NCBI GenBank assembly: GCA_038330365.1
Contig: JBBQNY010000001.1
Location: forward strand, 1-64,000
From: JBBQNY01 sp038330365
Lineage (GTDB): Bacteria; Pseudomonadota; Gammaproteobacteria; Xanthomonadales; Ahniellaceae
Length of the DNA stretch: 64,000 nucleotides
Direction of reading: 5' to 3'
Positions 45,339 through 53,692 of this stretch are shown piece by piece (the stretch's first letter is position 1; every line of letters starts with the position of its first letter). Under the pieces are notes generated by a model. It was not told the origin of the DNA, did no database searches, and saw nothing but the letters and a program-made list of their open reading frames with translations. Position numbers and translations under genes: made by a program.

Positions 45339-47224
45339 GGTCGGTACTGCGGCGCGTGTTGGGCGCGGTGCATCCGCGTGCCGCCGTGGTGCTGCACGAT
45401 CTCGGCATGGTTGGCCTTGCCTGGTTTCTGGCCAACTGGTTGCCCTGGAACCTGCGGCCCGAACCCATCATCGTGCTGCCCGTCAGCATCAACGCGTTGC
45501 TGGTGATCGCCGTGCAGGGGGCCGTGCTGTGGTGGACCGGTCTGTATCGGGGCCTGTGGCGATTCGCGAGTCTGCCTGATCTGTGGAATATCGCCCGCGC
45601 AGCTGTTATCGGCACGCTCGCCATCACGATGGTGCTGTTCCTGTATGCGCGCCTCGAGCATGTTCCGCGCTGGAGCCTCTTCATCTACCCCCTGGCTTTG
45701 ACCGTGGTGCTGGGCGCTCCTCGTCTCCTGTACCGCTACTGGAAGGACGGTCGCGCCGATGCCGAACGCGTCAATCCGCAGCTGCGGGTGCTGGTAATCG
45801 GCGCCGGCCGCGCAGGCGACGCTCTGGTGCGTGACCTCAAGCGCGAGTCCCGGTTTCTCCCCGTTGGATTCCTCGACGACGACGAGGCACTGCGTGGTGC
45901 CCGCGTGCAGGGTCTGCCGGTGCTGGGACGTGTGACGCAGCTGCAGCAGATCGCTGAACAGGTGGCGGCGCAGATGCTGGTCATCGCAATGCCGAGCGCT
46001 AGTTCGCGTGAGATGCGCGCCGTGGTCGAGGCCTGCGAAGAGGCCGCACTGCCGTTCCGGACCCTGCCGCGAATCGAGGATGTCATCGCCGGTCGCTCGG
46101 CCGTCAACGAATTGAAAGAGGTCGCGATCGAGGATCTGCTCGGCCGGCGCCAGGTGACGCTCGACTGGGAAGCGATTCGTTCCGTGGTGGCGGGTCACCG
46201 TCTGGTCGTGACCGGCGGTGGTGGATCGATCGGGGCCGAACTCTGTCGCCAGATCGCAAGGCTGGGTGTTGCGTCCCTGATCGTGCTCGATCTTTCCGAG
46301 TTCAACCTGTACTCGATCGAGCAGGAGCTCAGGCGCGAGTTTCCGGATCTGCTGCTGCATTGCCACCTCGGTGACTGCGGCGACGTTGCGACCGTGGGCA
46401 CCCTGCTGCGTCGTCATAGACCGCATGCGGTGTTCCACGCCGCGGCGTTCAAGCATGTACCGATGCTGGAGGGTCAGTTGCGCGAGGCCATGCGCAACAA
46501 CCTCATGGCCACCGCAACGCTCGCGCTTGCTTGCGACGAGGCGGGCGTCGAAAGCTTTGTGCTGATCTCCACCGACAAGGCGGTCAATCCGACCAATGTC
46601 ATGGGCGCCACCAAACGCGCGGCCGAAATCGTCTGCCAGAGCCTCGCCGAGCGCTCGCAAACCCGGTTCACCACCGTGCGCTTCGGCAATGTGCTCGATT
46701 CCGCCGGCAGCGTAGTGCCGCTATTCCGCGAACAGATCCGCCAGGGTGGCCCGGTGACCGTGACCCATCCCGAGATCACGCGCTATTTCATGACGATCCC
46801 CGAGGCCTGCCAGCTGATTCTGCAGGCGGCGGTGCTGGGATCGGGCGGCGAGGTCTTCGCGCTGGACATGGGCGAGCCGGTGCAGATCCGTTATCTCGCC
46901 GAGCAGATGATCCGGCTGGCGGACAAGGTGCCGGATCGCGACATCGACATCGTGTACACCGGCTTGCGGGCGGGCGAAAAGCTGTTCGAAGAAATTTTTC
47001 ACGAGCAGGAGGTCTACGCCGCGACCGCGCATTCCAAGATTCTGCTGGCGGGTCCGCGAACGCTGGAATGGAACCGGGTCAACGGCATGCTGCGCAAGGT
47101 CGAAGCGGCAGTGCGCGTGTTCGACGAGCCGGCCCTGGCCGGCATGCTCAGTGAGTGGGTGCCCGAGCTCACGCTCGATCCGCAACGCGGTGTCGTACGT
47201 CTTGCCAGCGAACCTGCCGCCTGA
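45335..47224 (+). CDS. Nucleotide-sugar 4,6-dehydratase, WbpM/CapD family
   Basis: 629 residues from ATG 45335, overlapping the previous stop as ATGA. Four N-terminal transmembrane helices (residues 15-125), a first Rossmann domain (LVIGAGRAGDALVRDLK near 148), and a second catalytic one with VVTGGGGSIGAELCRQIARLG in part near 290. The catalytic triad has Met in place of Tyr (NVMGATKRAAE), the mark of large FlaA1/WbpM dehydratases. It forms the 4-keto-6-deoxy intermediate from UDP-GlcNAc-like sugar nucleotide, feeding the glycosyltransferase before it. Confidence 0.92.
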   Translation: MRSVLRRVLGAVHPRAAVVLHDLGMVGLAWFLANWLPWNLRPEPIIVLPVSINALLVIAVQGAVLWWTGLYRGLWRFASLPDLWNIARAAVIGTLAITMVLFLYARLEHVPRWSLFIYPLALTVVLGAPRLLYRYWKDGRADAERVNPQLRVLVIGAGRAGDALVRDLKRESRFLPVGFLDDDEALRGARVQGLPVLGRVTQLQQIAEQVAAQMLVIAMPSASSREMRAVVEACEEAALPFRTLPRIEDVIAGRSAVNELKEVAIEDLLGRRQVTLDWEAIRSVVAGHRLVVTGGGGSIGAELCRQIARLGVASLIVLDLSEFNLYSIEQELRREFPDLLLHCHLGDCGDVATVGTLLRRHRPHAVFHAAAFKHVPMLEGQLREAMRNNLMATATLALACDEAGVESFVLISTDKAVNPTNVMGATKRAAEIVCQSLAERSQTRFTTVRFGNVLDSAGSVVPLFREQIRQGGPVTVTHPEITRYFMTIPEACQLILQAAVLGSGGEVFALDMGEPVQIRYLAEQMIRLADKVPDRDIDIVYTGLRAGEKLFEEIFHEQEVYAATAHSKILLAGPRTLEWNRVNGMLRKVEAAVRVFDEPALAGMLSEWVPELTLDPQRGVVRLASEPAA

Positions 47225-47276
47225 ATTTTCAGCACCGGCGGCGCCCCGATACTTGGTTTCCAGCACAGGATCATCC

Positions 47277-48167
47277 ATGCGATTGCGTAAAGCGGTTTTT
47301 CCGGTGGCCGGTCTCGGCACGCGACTTCTTCCCGCCACCAAGGTGCTGGCGAAGGAAATGCTGCCCATCATCGACACGCCGCTCATCCAGTTCGCGGTCG
47401 ACGAGGCGGTGGCCGCAGGATGCGACACGCTGGTGTTCGTGACCAATCGCTACAAGCACGCGATCGCGGATTACTTCGATCGCTCGTTTGAACTCGAACA
47501 TGGGCTGCTCAAGGCCGGCAAAAACGCCCAGGTGGATGCGCTGAGACGAATCCTGCCCGCGCACGTGCGTTGTGTTTTCGTGACTCAGCGCGAGCCGCTT
47601 GGCCTCGGTCATGCCGTGCTGTGCGCGCGGCCCGTGATCGGCGACGAGCCCTTCGCGGTGATGCTGCCTGACGACCTCCTGTTTGGCCGCGCGCAGCCGG
47701 TGCTGGCGCAAATGGTGGCCGAGGCCACTCGACTGCAGGCCTCAGCCCTGGTCGCGGTGGAACGTGTTCCGCGCGAAGACGTCTCAAGATATGGCATCGC
47801 GGATGTGGAAGGGCAGGACGGTGCGTCCAGTCGCATGCGGCGCGTGGTGGAGAAGCCGGCGCCCGCCGACGCGCCGGGCGACCTTGCGATCGTCGGCCGC
47901 TACCTGTTCGAGCCTTCGATTTTTCCCCTGCTGGAGGCCACGGCGGCCGGAGTGGGCGGCGAGATCCAGCTCACCGATGCGATTGCTGCGCTGATCCAGC
48001 AGTCGGACGTCTACGCGTATCGCTTCGACGGGGTGCGGCACGATTGCGGCAACCGTGCCGGGGTGGTGCAGGCGATGCTTGACGTGGCCATGCAGAGCGA
48101 GGACACGCGCGCAGCTGTCACAGCATTCTGCGCGGCACGCGGGGTGCAGTTGGGCAAGCGGGACTGA
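47277..48167 (+). CDS. galU: UTP-glucose-1-phosphate uridylyltransferase
   Basis: 296 residues from ATG 47277 with AGGA upstream. Nucleotidyltransferase signature PVAGLGTRLLPATKVLAKEMLP near residue 8, in part; FVTQREPLGLGHAVLCA; DDLLFG; GEIQLTDAIAALI. It makes UDP-glucose for polysaccharide and LPS. It is the last gene of the lapB-glycosyltransferase-dehydratase-galU plus-strand run and converges on a membrane protein gene. Confidence 0.95.
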   Translation: MRLRKAVFPVAGLGTRLLPATKVLAKEMLPIIDTPLIQFAVDEAVAAGCDTLVFVTNRYKHAIADYFDRSFELEHGLLKAGKNAQVDALRRILPAHVRCVFVTQREPLGLGHAVLCARPVIGDEPFAVMLPDDLLFGRAQPVLAQMVAEATRLQASALVAVERVPREDVSRYGIADVEGQDGASSRMRRVVEKPAPADAPGDLAIVGRYLFEPSIFPLLEATAAGVGGEIQLTDAIAALIQQSDVYAYRFDGVRHDCGNRAGVVQAMLDVAMQSEDTRAAVTAFCAARGVQLGKRD

Positions 48168-48189
48168 CTGCCGACGGGATCTCCCGTCG

Positions 48190-48966
48190 TCAGAATTGGC
48201 GCCAGACCAGCGCGAAGGTGGCAACCAGCAGCGATACCGCGACGACGGAAAGCGCCATCGCAAAATGGAGGAAGGCCGCGCCGCTGCGCTCGGCGTCGAT
48301 GCCACGCAGCAGCGCGGGCGGACGCAGGTGCTGCGGCCGCCGCGGTGGAAACTCCCGATAGCGTCGCGTGCCGCGCCAGATCTGCAGCGCACTCCGGATC
48401 AGCAGAAGCGAAATCAACAGAGCAACTCCGCCCGCAAGCGCGAGCGCCTGCTGGCGACGGATGAGTGTGTAAGGGGCGAATGCGGAATTGGGATCCACAT
48501 CGATCGCGTAGACCAGCATCACACTCCACAGACCAATGGCAAGAATGCCGGCCACCGCCACGCAGAAAAAATACGTGGAAGGACGCACATTGCGGCGCAT
48601 GCGCTGGTAGATGGAGCTGTGGGAACGCACGCCGCGCGACGCGTCGCGCAGCAGCTGCTTCTGCGACGCGCGGGGGGTCGAACCGGTCCGGGCTGGGGCG
48701 GTACTGGCCGCCAGTACCGCGGAAGAATTCGCGGCCGCGATACCCGACTCTTCGAAGTACCGGTCGATCACATCCTCGAACAGCGATTCGGAGCTCGACG
48801 CGCGTGAGTCGGCGCCAGCAGGCGGTTGCCCGGCCGTGGACCGGGCGGAGCGTTCTCCAGCCATCGTTGTTCGAGCCGAGCTGGATCCAGACTCGGACTC
48901 GGCCGTCGACTCGGGTTTACTGGAACTCGTCTCGGACTCCGTTCGCGGTTCTGCTGGATCGATCAA
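48190..48966 (-). CDS. Unknown membrane protein with acidic Ser-rich N-terminus
   Basis: 258 residues. Residues 1-60 are Ser/Glu/Ala-rich and likely disordered; 60-120 contain an acidic helix (SLFEDVIDRYFEESG) and a basic region. Three transmembrane helices follow near 132-155, 172-190 and 232-255. No family recognised. It stands alone between galU (convergent) and the tRNA pair. Codon use looks normal for the window, so it is likely a real gene. Confidence 0.65.
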   Translation of the reverse strand: MIDPAEPRTESETSSSKPESTAESESGSSSARTTMAGERSARSTAGQPPAGADSRASSSESLFEDVIDRYFEESGIAAANSSAVLAASTAPARTGSTPRASQKQLLRDASRGVRSHSSIYQRMRRNVRPSTYFFCVAVAGILAIGLWSVMLVYAIDVDPNSAFAPYTLIRRQQALALAGGVALLISLLLIRSALQIWRGTRRYREFPPRRPQHLRPPALLRGIDAERSGAAFLHFAMALSVVAVSLLVATFALVWRQF

Positions 48967-49105
48967 GGGCCCATTCCATAGTCACCGGCCACAAACGCCG
49001 ATCCTGTCAGGATAACGCCTCCGGAATTTCCTGCCGTGCACGAGACTCTCTCGGGTCGACCCCATTCATGTGCGGCACCTGAAGCCGCGTGAATGCAGGT
49101 GTGCG

Positions 49106-49134
49106 TTGACGTTGCTGGATGCATCACGTAACCT
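49106..49134 (+). promoter_or_regulatory. Promoter of the tRNA-Ala/tRNA-Glu pair
   Basis: TTGACG (49106-49111), a 17-base spacer and TAACCT (49129-49134) lie 18 bases before the tRNA-Ala gene. Good match to sigma70 spacing; a GC-rich discriminator-like stretch follows, as in stringently controlled stable RNA genes. Confidence 0.6.
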
Positions 49135-49152
49135 GCCGCGTCTTTCCCGCGT

Positions 49153-49228
<76 letters not shown>

Positions 49229-49242
49229 CGCGTTTTACTTGG

Positions 49243-49318
49243 GTCCCCATCGTCTAGAGGCCTAGGACACAACCCTTTCACGGTTGCGACCGGGGTTCGA
49301 ATCCCCGTGGGGACGCCA
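49243..49318 (+). tRNA. tRNA-Glu (TTC anticodon)
   Basis: Acceptor GTCCCCA pairs with TGGGGAC; anticodon stem CAACC/GGTTG encloses CTTTCAC with anticodon TTC; T arm GGGGTTCGAATCCCC; CCA encoded. 14 bases after the tRNA-Ala, so probably one transcript. Confidence 0.96.
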
Positions 49319-49326
49319 TCTTTTAT

Positions 49327-49358
49327 GTCTGGACGAGTCCATCCTGGACTCGCCAGAC
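49327..49358 (+). terminator. Hairpin after the tRNA pair
   Basis: GTCTGGACGAGTCCA pairs with TGGACTCGCCAGAC with one bulged base and a three-base loop. It follows tRNA-Glu by eight bases and is itself the beginning of the nearby repeat unit. The T-run TTTT lies before rather than after it, so a role in 3' processing or termination is uncertain. Confidence 0.45.
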
Positions 49359-49745
49359 GTCGCTCGCTGCGGACGCGGTCCACAGCGGCTCCCGCTGCGC
49401 GGGCGGTGCATCCATGCACCGCAGCCCTCACGCTTCTTCGCCTGGTGTGGATTTCTCGGGCGCCGGGCATCCGTGCACCGCAGCGCTCACGCTTCTTCGC
49501 GAAATCCTCTTGCGCCCGCTTCAAGGTCGTCATCAGGTGTGTCTGGTTGCGCTCATCCTGGACTCGCCAGACGTCGCTCGCTGCGGACGTGGTCCACAGC
49601 GGTTCCCGCTGCGCGGGCGGTGCATCCCTGCACCGCAACCCTCACGCTTCTTCGCGAAATCCTCTTGCGCCCGCTTCAAGGGCGTCATCAGGCGTGTCTG
49701 GACGCACTCACCCTGGACTCGCCAGTCGTCGCACGCTGCGGATTC
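49327..49745. repeat. Nested tandem repeats between tRNA-Glu and dnaX
   Basis: A 115-base unit occurs at 49327-49441 and 49541-49655 with few mismatches, and its first 50 bases again at 49696-49745. A 43-base spacer unit occurs at 49498-49540 and 49653-49695. Part of the first unit (49408-49441) is also duplicated at 49467-49500. The structure is thus about 2.5 copies of a ~155-base unit with an internal duplication. No credible gene runs through it although a frame is open into dnaX. Repeats are too long and too few for CRISPR. Confidence 0.8.
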
Positions 49746-49823
49746 GTTGAAGCGGACGTGCCAGTGCTTTGGGTGGCATCCCGGGTGCTGTCACAATCGG
49801 GTTCCGTATCTCCAGGCGTAACC

Positions 49824-51656
49824 ATGTCGTATCAGGTGCTCGCGCGGCAGTGGCGACCGCGCGCTTTTGCGGAGCTGGTTGGGCAGCAGCATGTGGTGCG
49901 TGCGCTCAGCCATGCGCTGGATTCCGGCCGCATCCATCACGCTTTCCTGTTTTCCGGTACGCGCGGAGTTGGCAAGACCACGATCGCGCGCATTCTGGCG
50001 AAGTCGCTCAATTGCGACACCGGCACCAGCTCGACTCCGTGCGGTGTCTGTCCGACCTGCGTCGACATCGACGAGGGGCGCTATCCGGATCTGCTGGAAA
50101 TCGACGCGGCGTCGCGCACCAAGGTCGATGACACGCGCGAGCTGCTCGACAACGTCGTGTACGCGCCTTCGCGGGGCCGCTTCAAGGTGTACCTGATCGA
50201 CGAGGTACACATGCTGTCCACCAGCAGCTTCAATGCGCTGCTGAAAACGCTGGAGGAGCCGCCTCCGCACGTCAAATTCCTGCTGGCGACAACTGACCCG
50301 CAGCGTCTGCCGGTCACCGTGCTCTCGCGATGCCTGCAGTTCAACCTGCGCCGGCTGGAAGAAGACGAGATCGCCGGGCAACTGGAGCGCATCGTCACGG
50401 CTGAGAAAATCGATTTCGATGCCGACGCGCTGGCGCAGCTCGCGCGCGCCGGCAACGGGTCCATGCGCGACGCACTCTCGCTGCTGGATCAGGCCATTTC
50501 GCATGGGGGCGGCGCGATCGCCGGCGACGACGTACGTCAGATGCTGGGTACGCTTTCCCGCGCCGATGTGGCGAGCCTGCTCGAATCCATCGCCGACGAC
50601 GATGCTGCCGGACTCCTTGCCGGCATCGAACGCGCCGCGGTGAATGCGCCAGACTTCCTGCTGGTACTGGACGAGTTGGCAACGCTCGTGCATCGACTCC
50701 AGGTCGGCAAGTACCTGCCCGACCAGCTTGCAGCCTGGGCGAAGTCCGAGCTCTTGCTGACCCGGCTGGACAAGAAACTTGATGCGCCGACGCTGCAGCT
50801 CTTCTATCAGCTCGCCATCATGGGTCGCCGCGATCTGCCGCTGGCGCCGTCGCCGCGTGCGGGTTTCGAGATGTGTCTGCTGCGGATGCTCGCGTTCCGG
50901 CCGGAGCGGGCGCTTGATGCGCCCGAATCCGCCGCACCGCGCCAGACCGCAGCGGAGGGGGCATCGAAGTCCGCGGGGGCGCGTGTGGATTCAGGGACGG
51001 CCGCTGCCTTGTCCGTGCGCGAACCCGCTGCCGCCATGGTCGCAACCCGCGTCGGGCACCTGGCGAATCCTGCGGTCGCCAGTGGGTCGCTGCCGACGCA
51101 GGAGGGATCGCCTCGCCCAAGTCGAGCACCGGCATCAGTGGCCGCCGCAACGCAGGCGGCACCCGTTCCTGCGCCGCCGACGCTCTCGACCCTGGACACC
51201 GCACCCGCGCCGACGCCGGCGCCGACGCCGCGACAAGTCATGCAGGGTTTGCTCGATCACGCGCAGTGGCTGGATATCCCGGAAGTGCTTGGTCTGCGCG
51301 GTGCGGTCAAGGAACTCGCGGCCAACAGCGTGCTGCTTTCCCACGCGGGCGACGTGATACGGCTCGGCCTGAAGCCGCAGCAGAGCCACCTGCGCAGCGA
51401 ATTGCTCGCGCGCCAGTTGCAGCAGGCACTGATACCGCGTTGCGGGAGCGAAATCCTGGTTCGACTCGAGGTGACCGAGGATGTGGCGGAACGCTCGACT
51501 GCGGCGACACGTGCGAACGAAGCGACGCGGCAGCGCCAGCAGGACGCGGAGGCCGCCGTAGCCGAAGATCCGCTGGTGCGTCAGTTGATGCAATCGTTCG
51601 ACGCCCGCATTTTGCCGGGCAGTGTGAAAGTCCAGGATACGGAGCTGCGCAAATGA
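49824..51656 (+). CDS. dnaX: DNA polymerase III subunits tau/gamma
   Basis: 610 residues from ATG 49824 (MSYQVLARQWRPRAFAELVG). AAA+ domain with Walker A GTRGVGKTT, a four-cysteine zinc site (Cys64, 73, 76, 79 by motif CDTG...CGVCPTC), Walker B VYLIDEVHML and the SRC arginine-finger motif. Domain III then an Ala/Pro-rich linker (residues 375-475) and a C-terminal tau-type domain. It is the clamp-loader ATPase and polymerase organiser. No A AAA AAG slippery sequence was found, so a gamma form made by frameshift as in E. coli is not predicted. ATGA overlap with ybaB. Confidence 0.95.
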   Translation: MSYQVLARQWRPRAFAELVGQQHVVRALSHALDSGRIHHAFLFSGTRGVGKTTIARILAKSLNCDTGTSSTPCGVCPTCVDIDEGRYPDLLEIDAASRTKVDDTRELLDNVVYAPSRGRFKVYLIDEVHMLSTSSFNALLKTLEEPPPHVKFLLATTDPQRLPVTVLSRCLQFNLRRLEEDEIAGQLERIVTAEKIDFDADALAQLARAGNGSMRDALSLLDQAISHGGGAIAGDDVRQMLGTLSRADVASLLESIADDDAAGLLAGIERAAVNAPDFLLVLDELATLVHRLQVGKYLPDQLAAWAKSELLLTRLDKKLDAPTLQLFYQLAIMGRRDLPLAPSPRAGFEMCLLRMLAFRPERALDAPESAAPRQTAAEGASKSAGARVDSGTAAALSVREPAAAMVATRVGHLANPAVASGSLPTQEGSPRPSRAPASVAAATQAAPVPAPPTLSTLDTAPAPTPAPTPRQVMQGLLDHAQWLDIPEVLGLRGAVKELAANSVLLSHAGDVIRLGLKPQQSHLRSELLARQLQQALIPRCGSEILVRLEVTEDVAERSTAATRANEATRQRQQDAEAAVAEDPLVRQLMQSFDARILPGSVKVQDTELRK

Positions 51657-51976
51657 AGACGGGGCTGGGTGGTTTGATGCAGCAGGCGCAGAAGATGCAG
51701 GAGGATTTGGCGCGTGTGCAGCAGGAGATCGCAGCCATGGAAGTCGAGGGCGAAGCCGGCGGCGGCATGGTCCGGGTGGCCATGAACGGTGCGCATCAGA
51801 CACGCCGAATCACCATTGAGCGGAGTCTGCTCCAGGATGATCCCGAGATGCTGGAGGACCTCATCGCTGCAGCGTTCAACGATGCCGTCAACCGCGTGGC
51901 CGAAGGCAGCCAGGCAAAGATGGGTCAGGTCGCTGGTGGCATGAATCTGCCGCCCGGCTTCAAGTTGCCGTTCTGA
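51653..51976 (+). CDS. ybaB: Nucleoid-associated protein YbaB/EbfC
   Basis: 107 residues from ATG 51653 (MKTGLGGLMQQAQKMQEDLA). Tweezer-like dimer family that binds DNA; its exact role is unsettled. Start overlaps the dnaX stop and its own stop shares a base with the recR start (TGATG), as in the conserved dnaX-ybaB-recR operon. Confidence 0.94.
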   Translation: MKTGLGGLMQQAQKMQEDLARVQQEIAAMEVEGEAGGGMVRVAMNGAHQTRRITIERSLLQDDPEMLEDLIAAAFNDAVNRVAEGSQAKMGQVAGGMNLPPGFKLPF

Positions 51977-52590
51977 TGGCGCGCGAAGGCGCCGTGCCAC
52001 TTTTGCAACAGATGATCGACGCCTTGCGCTGCCTGCCCGGGGTAGGCGCAAAGACGGCCCAGCGCATGGCTCTGCATCTGCTGGAGCGCGATCGCGACGG
52101 TGCTCGCCATCTGGCCCGGACTGTCATGGAAGCCGCCGAACGCATCGGCAACTGCCGGCGCTGCCGCAATCTCAGCGAGACGGCGGAGTGCGCCATCTGC
52201 AGCAATCCATCGCGCGACGCGTCGTTGCTCTGCGTGGTGGAGGGCCCGGTGGACCTGATCGCCGTTGAACAGGCCACCGGGTTTCGCGGCCTCTACTTCG
52301 TGCTGTTCGGCCGTCTGTCGCCTCTGGACGCACTGGGACCGGCCGAGCTTGGGCTGGACCTGCTGCAGCAACGACTCGACTCGGAGGAATTGCGGGAGTT
52401 GATCGTCGCGACCAATCCCACGGTCGAGGGCGAAGCGACCGCGCACTATCTGGCCCAGATGGCAGCGCAGGCGGGCGTCCCCGCCACGCGGCTGGCGCAC
52501 GGCGTACCGCTCGGTGGCGAGCTTGAATTCATCGATCGGGGCACACTGGCGCACGCTTTCGGCGCGCGCGCCTCGCTGGGAACCCTCTGA
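51976..52590 (+). CDS. recR: Recombination protein RecR
   Basis: 204 residues. N-terminal helix-hairpin-helix (LRCLPGVGAKTAQRMALHLL), a C4 zinc finger (CRRCRNLSETAECAIC) and a Toprim domain (LCVVEGPVDLIAVEQATGF). With RecF and RecO it loads RecA at gaps. Length and operon position are standard. Confidence 0.95.
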   Translation: MAREGAVPLLQQMIDALRCLPGVGAKTAQRMALHLLERDRDGARHLARTVMEAAERIGNCRRCRNLSETAECAICSNPSRDASLLCVVEGPVDLIAVEQATGFRGLYFVLFGRLSPLDALGPAELGLDLLQQRLDSEELRELIVATNPTVEGEATAHYLAQMAAQAGVPATRLAHGVPLGGELEFIDRGTLAHAFGARASLGTL

Positions 52591-52592
52591 GC

Positions 52593-52937
52593 ATGAATGA
52601 GACCGTGTTTGATCGCATTATCCGCCGCGAGATTCCAGCCGATATCGTGTTCGAGGACGACGAGCTCCTCGCGTTTCGCGACGTCAATCCCCAGGCGCCG
52701 CAGCACATCCTCTTCATTCCCAAGCGTCGAGTGCCGACGCTTGACGACCTCGTCGAGGACGACGCGGAGCTGATGGGCAGACTGGTGTTTGCGGCCACCC
52801 GCTACGCACGGGACGCGGGCATCGCGCAGGATGGCTACCGATTGGTCATCAACTGCGGTCGCGATGGCGGGCAAAGCGTCGACCATATCCACCTGCACCT
52901 GCTCGCAGGGCGTCGCATGTCGTGGCCACCGGGGTAG
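52593..52937 (+). CDS. Histidine-triad (HIT/HinT-like) nucleotide hydrolase
   Basis: 114 residues, two bases after recR. FDRIIRREIPADIVFEDDELLAFRD at the N-terminus and the triad HIHLHLLAGR near residue 97 define the HinT branch. Such proteins hydrolyse purine nucleoside phosphoramidates and aminoacyl adenylates in the cytoplasm. Confidence 0.93.
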   Translation: MNETVFDRIIRREIPADIVFEDDELLAFRDVNPQAPQHILFIPKRRVPTLDDLVEDDAELMGRLVFAATRYARDAGIAQDGYRLVINCGRDGGQSVDHIHLHLLAGRRMSWPPG

Positions 52938-52999
52938 CACGCAGCAGCGGATGCGCAACGACACCCGCGATCCACCCACCCCGAAGCTTCAACGCTGTT

Positions 53000-53029
53000 G
53001 TAGGAGCGCGCTAGCGCGCGATGGCGCCA
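53000..53029. repeat. REP-like palindrome, third copy
   Basis: GTAGGAGCGCGCTAGCGCGC followed by GATGGCGCCAT; same family as the pair at 33576-33668, with a symmetric GCGCGCTAGCGCGC core. It lies in the 183-base gap between the HIT gene and the Slp gene. Confidence 0.7.
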
Positions 53030-53120
53030 TGGGCGCCCGTGCCCAAATGTTCCGTTCCCCAAGTCACCCTGTCTCCGTCGCGCCCAACGGCGCACCCACA
53101 GAGGCCGCAGAAGAAACCCT

Positions 53121-53651
53121 TCAGCGATGCCGGTGGAGACGCGGCCGATGAATCAGCACCGGCCGGCTGTAGCCGAATCCGAAAGGCGACGAATAGAAGA
53201 TCGGGCCCGGCCGATAATCGACGATGATGTCGCTCCGTTTGGGCCACAGATACACCGCGTCTGACTCGACGCGCGGATAGTCATACGGATACTTGCCCAC
53301 GTTTCGCGTCTCGTGCCCGCGCAGCGTTCCCGTCACCGTGATGTCGCGGCCCTTGGCGAAGACCGCTGGATCGTAGAAGCCTGACCGGCAGGCAAGGAAT
53401 CGTCCCTGGCTGGCGTCCACGGTCCTCGGCCTCGCCTGCACGTCGAGACTCCGGCCCAGCACCTCGAAGCAGGTTTCAGCAGCGCGCGTCTCCACGCCGA
53501 CGATGCTGCCGCCCCAACGCACGCGCACGCCCTCGGAACGTGCGGATGCCTGCGCCGGCACGACGCTGGCGTATTCGCCCTGCAGGGGGCGGGGTGCAGT
53601 CGCACAACCGGCCAATAGCGCCGGAACCAGACACCATGCGAAACATTTCAT
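53121..53651 (-). CDS. Slp-family outer-membrane lipoprotein
   Basis: 176 residues. Signal peptide with lipobox LLAGC (Cys16), then the Slp pattern of RVRWGGSIVGVE, a central T-E-C-FEVLGRSLD-like stretch and FLACRSGFYDPAVF, GRDITVTGTLRG. Slp proteins are starvation-inducible outer-membrane lipoproteins of unknown action. The tail is Tyr/Pro/His/Arg-rich (RPVLIHRPRLHRHR). It lies 41 bases after the transglutaminase gene on the same strand. Confidence 0.85.
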   Translation of the reverse strand: MKCFAWCLVPALLAGCATAPRPLQGEYASVVPAQASARSEGVRVRWGGSIVGVETRAAETCFEVLGRSLDVQARPRTVDASQGRFLACRSGFYDPAVFAKGRDITVTGTLRGHETRNVGKYPYDYPRVESDAVYLWPKRSDIIVDYRPGPIFYSSPFGFGYSRPVLIHRPRLHRHR

Positions 53652-53692
53652 GTGAGCACCTCGATGCTGTCGATTCGATGCTGCAGGACGAT

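Noticed and set aside
45266..46660. 464-residue minus-strand open frame
   Set aside because: Antisense to the WbpM-like gene; no start or family support.
49327..49745. CRISPR-like array
   Set aside because: Units are 115-155 bases with long near-identical stretches and no regular short repeats or unique spacers; no cas genes nearby.
49284..49823. 180-codon in-frame extension upstream of dnaX
   Set aside because: Passes through tRNA-Glu and tandem repeats; the true DnaX start MSYQVLARQWRP is at 49824.
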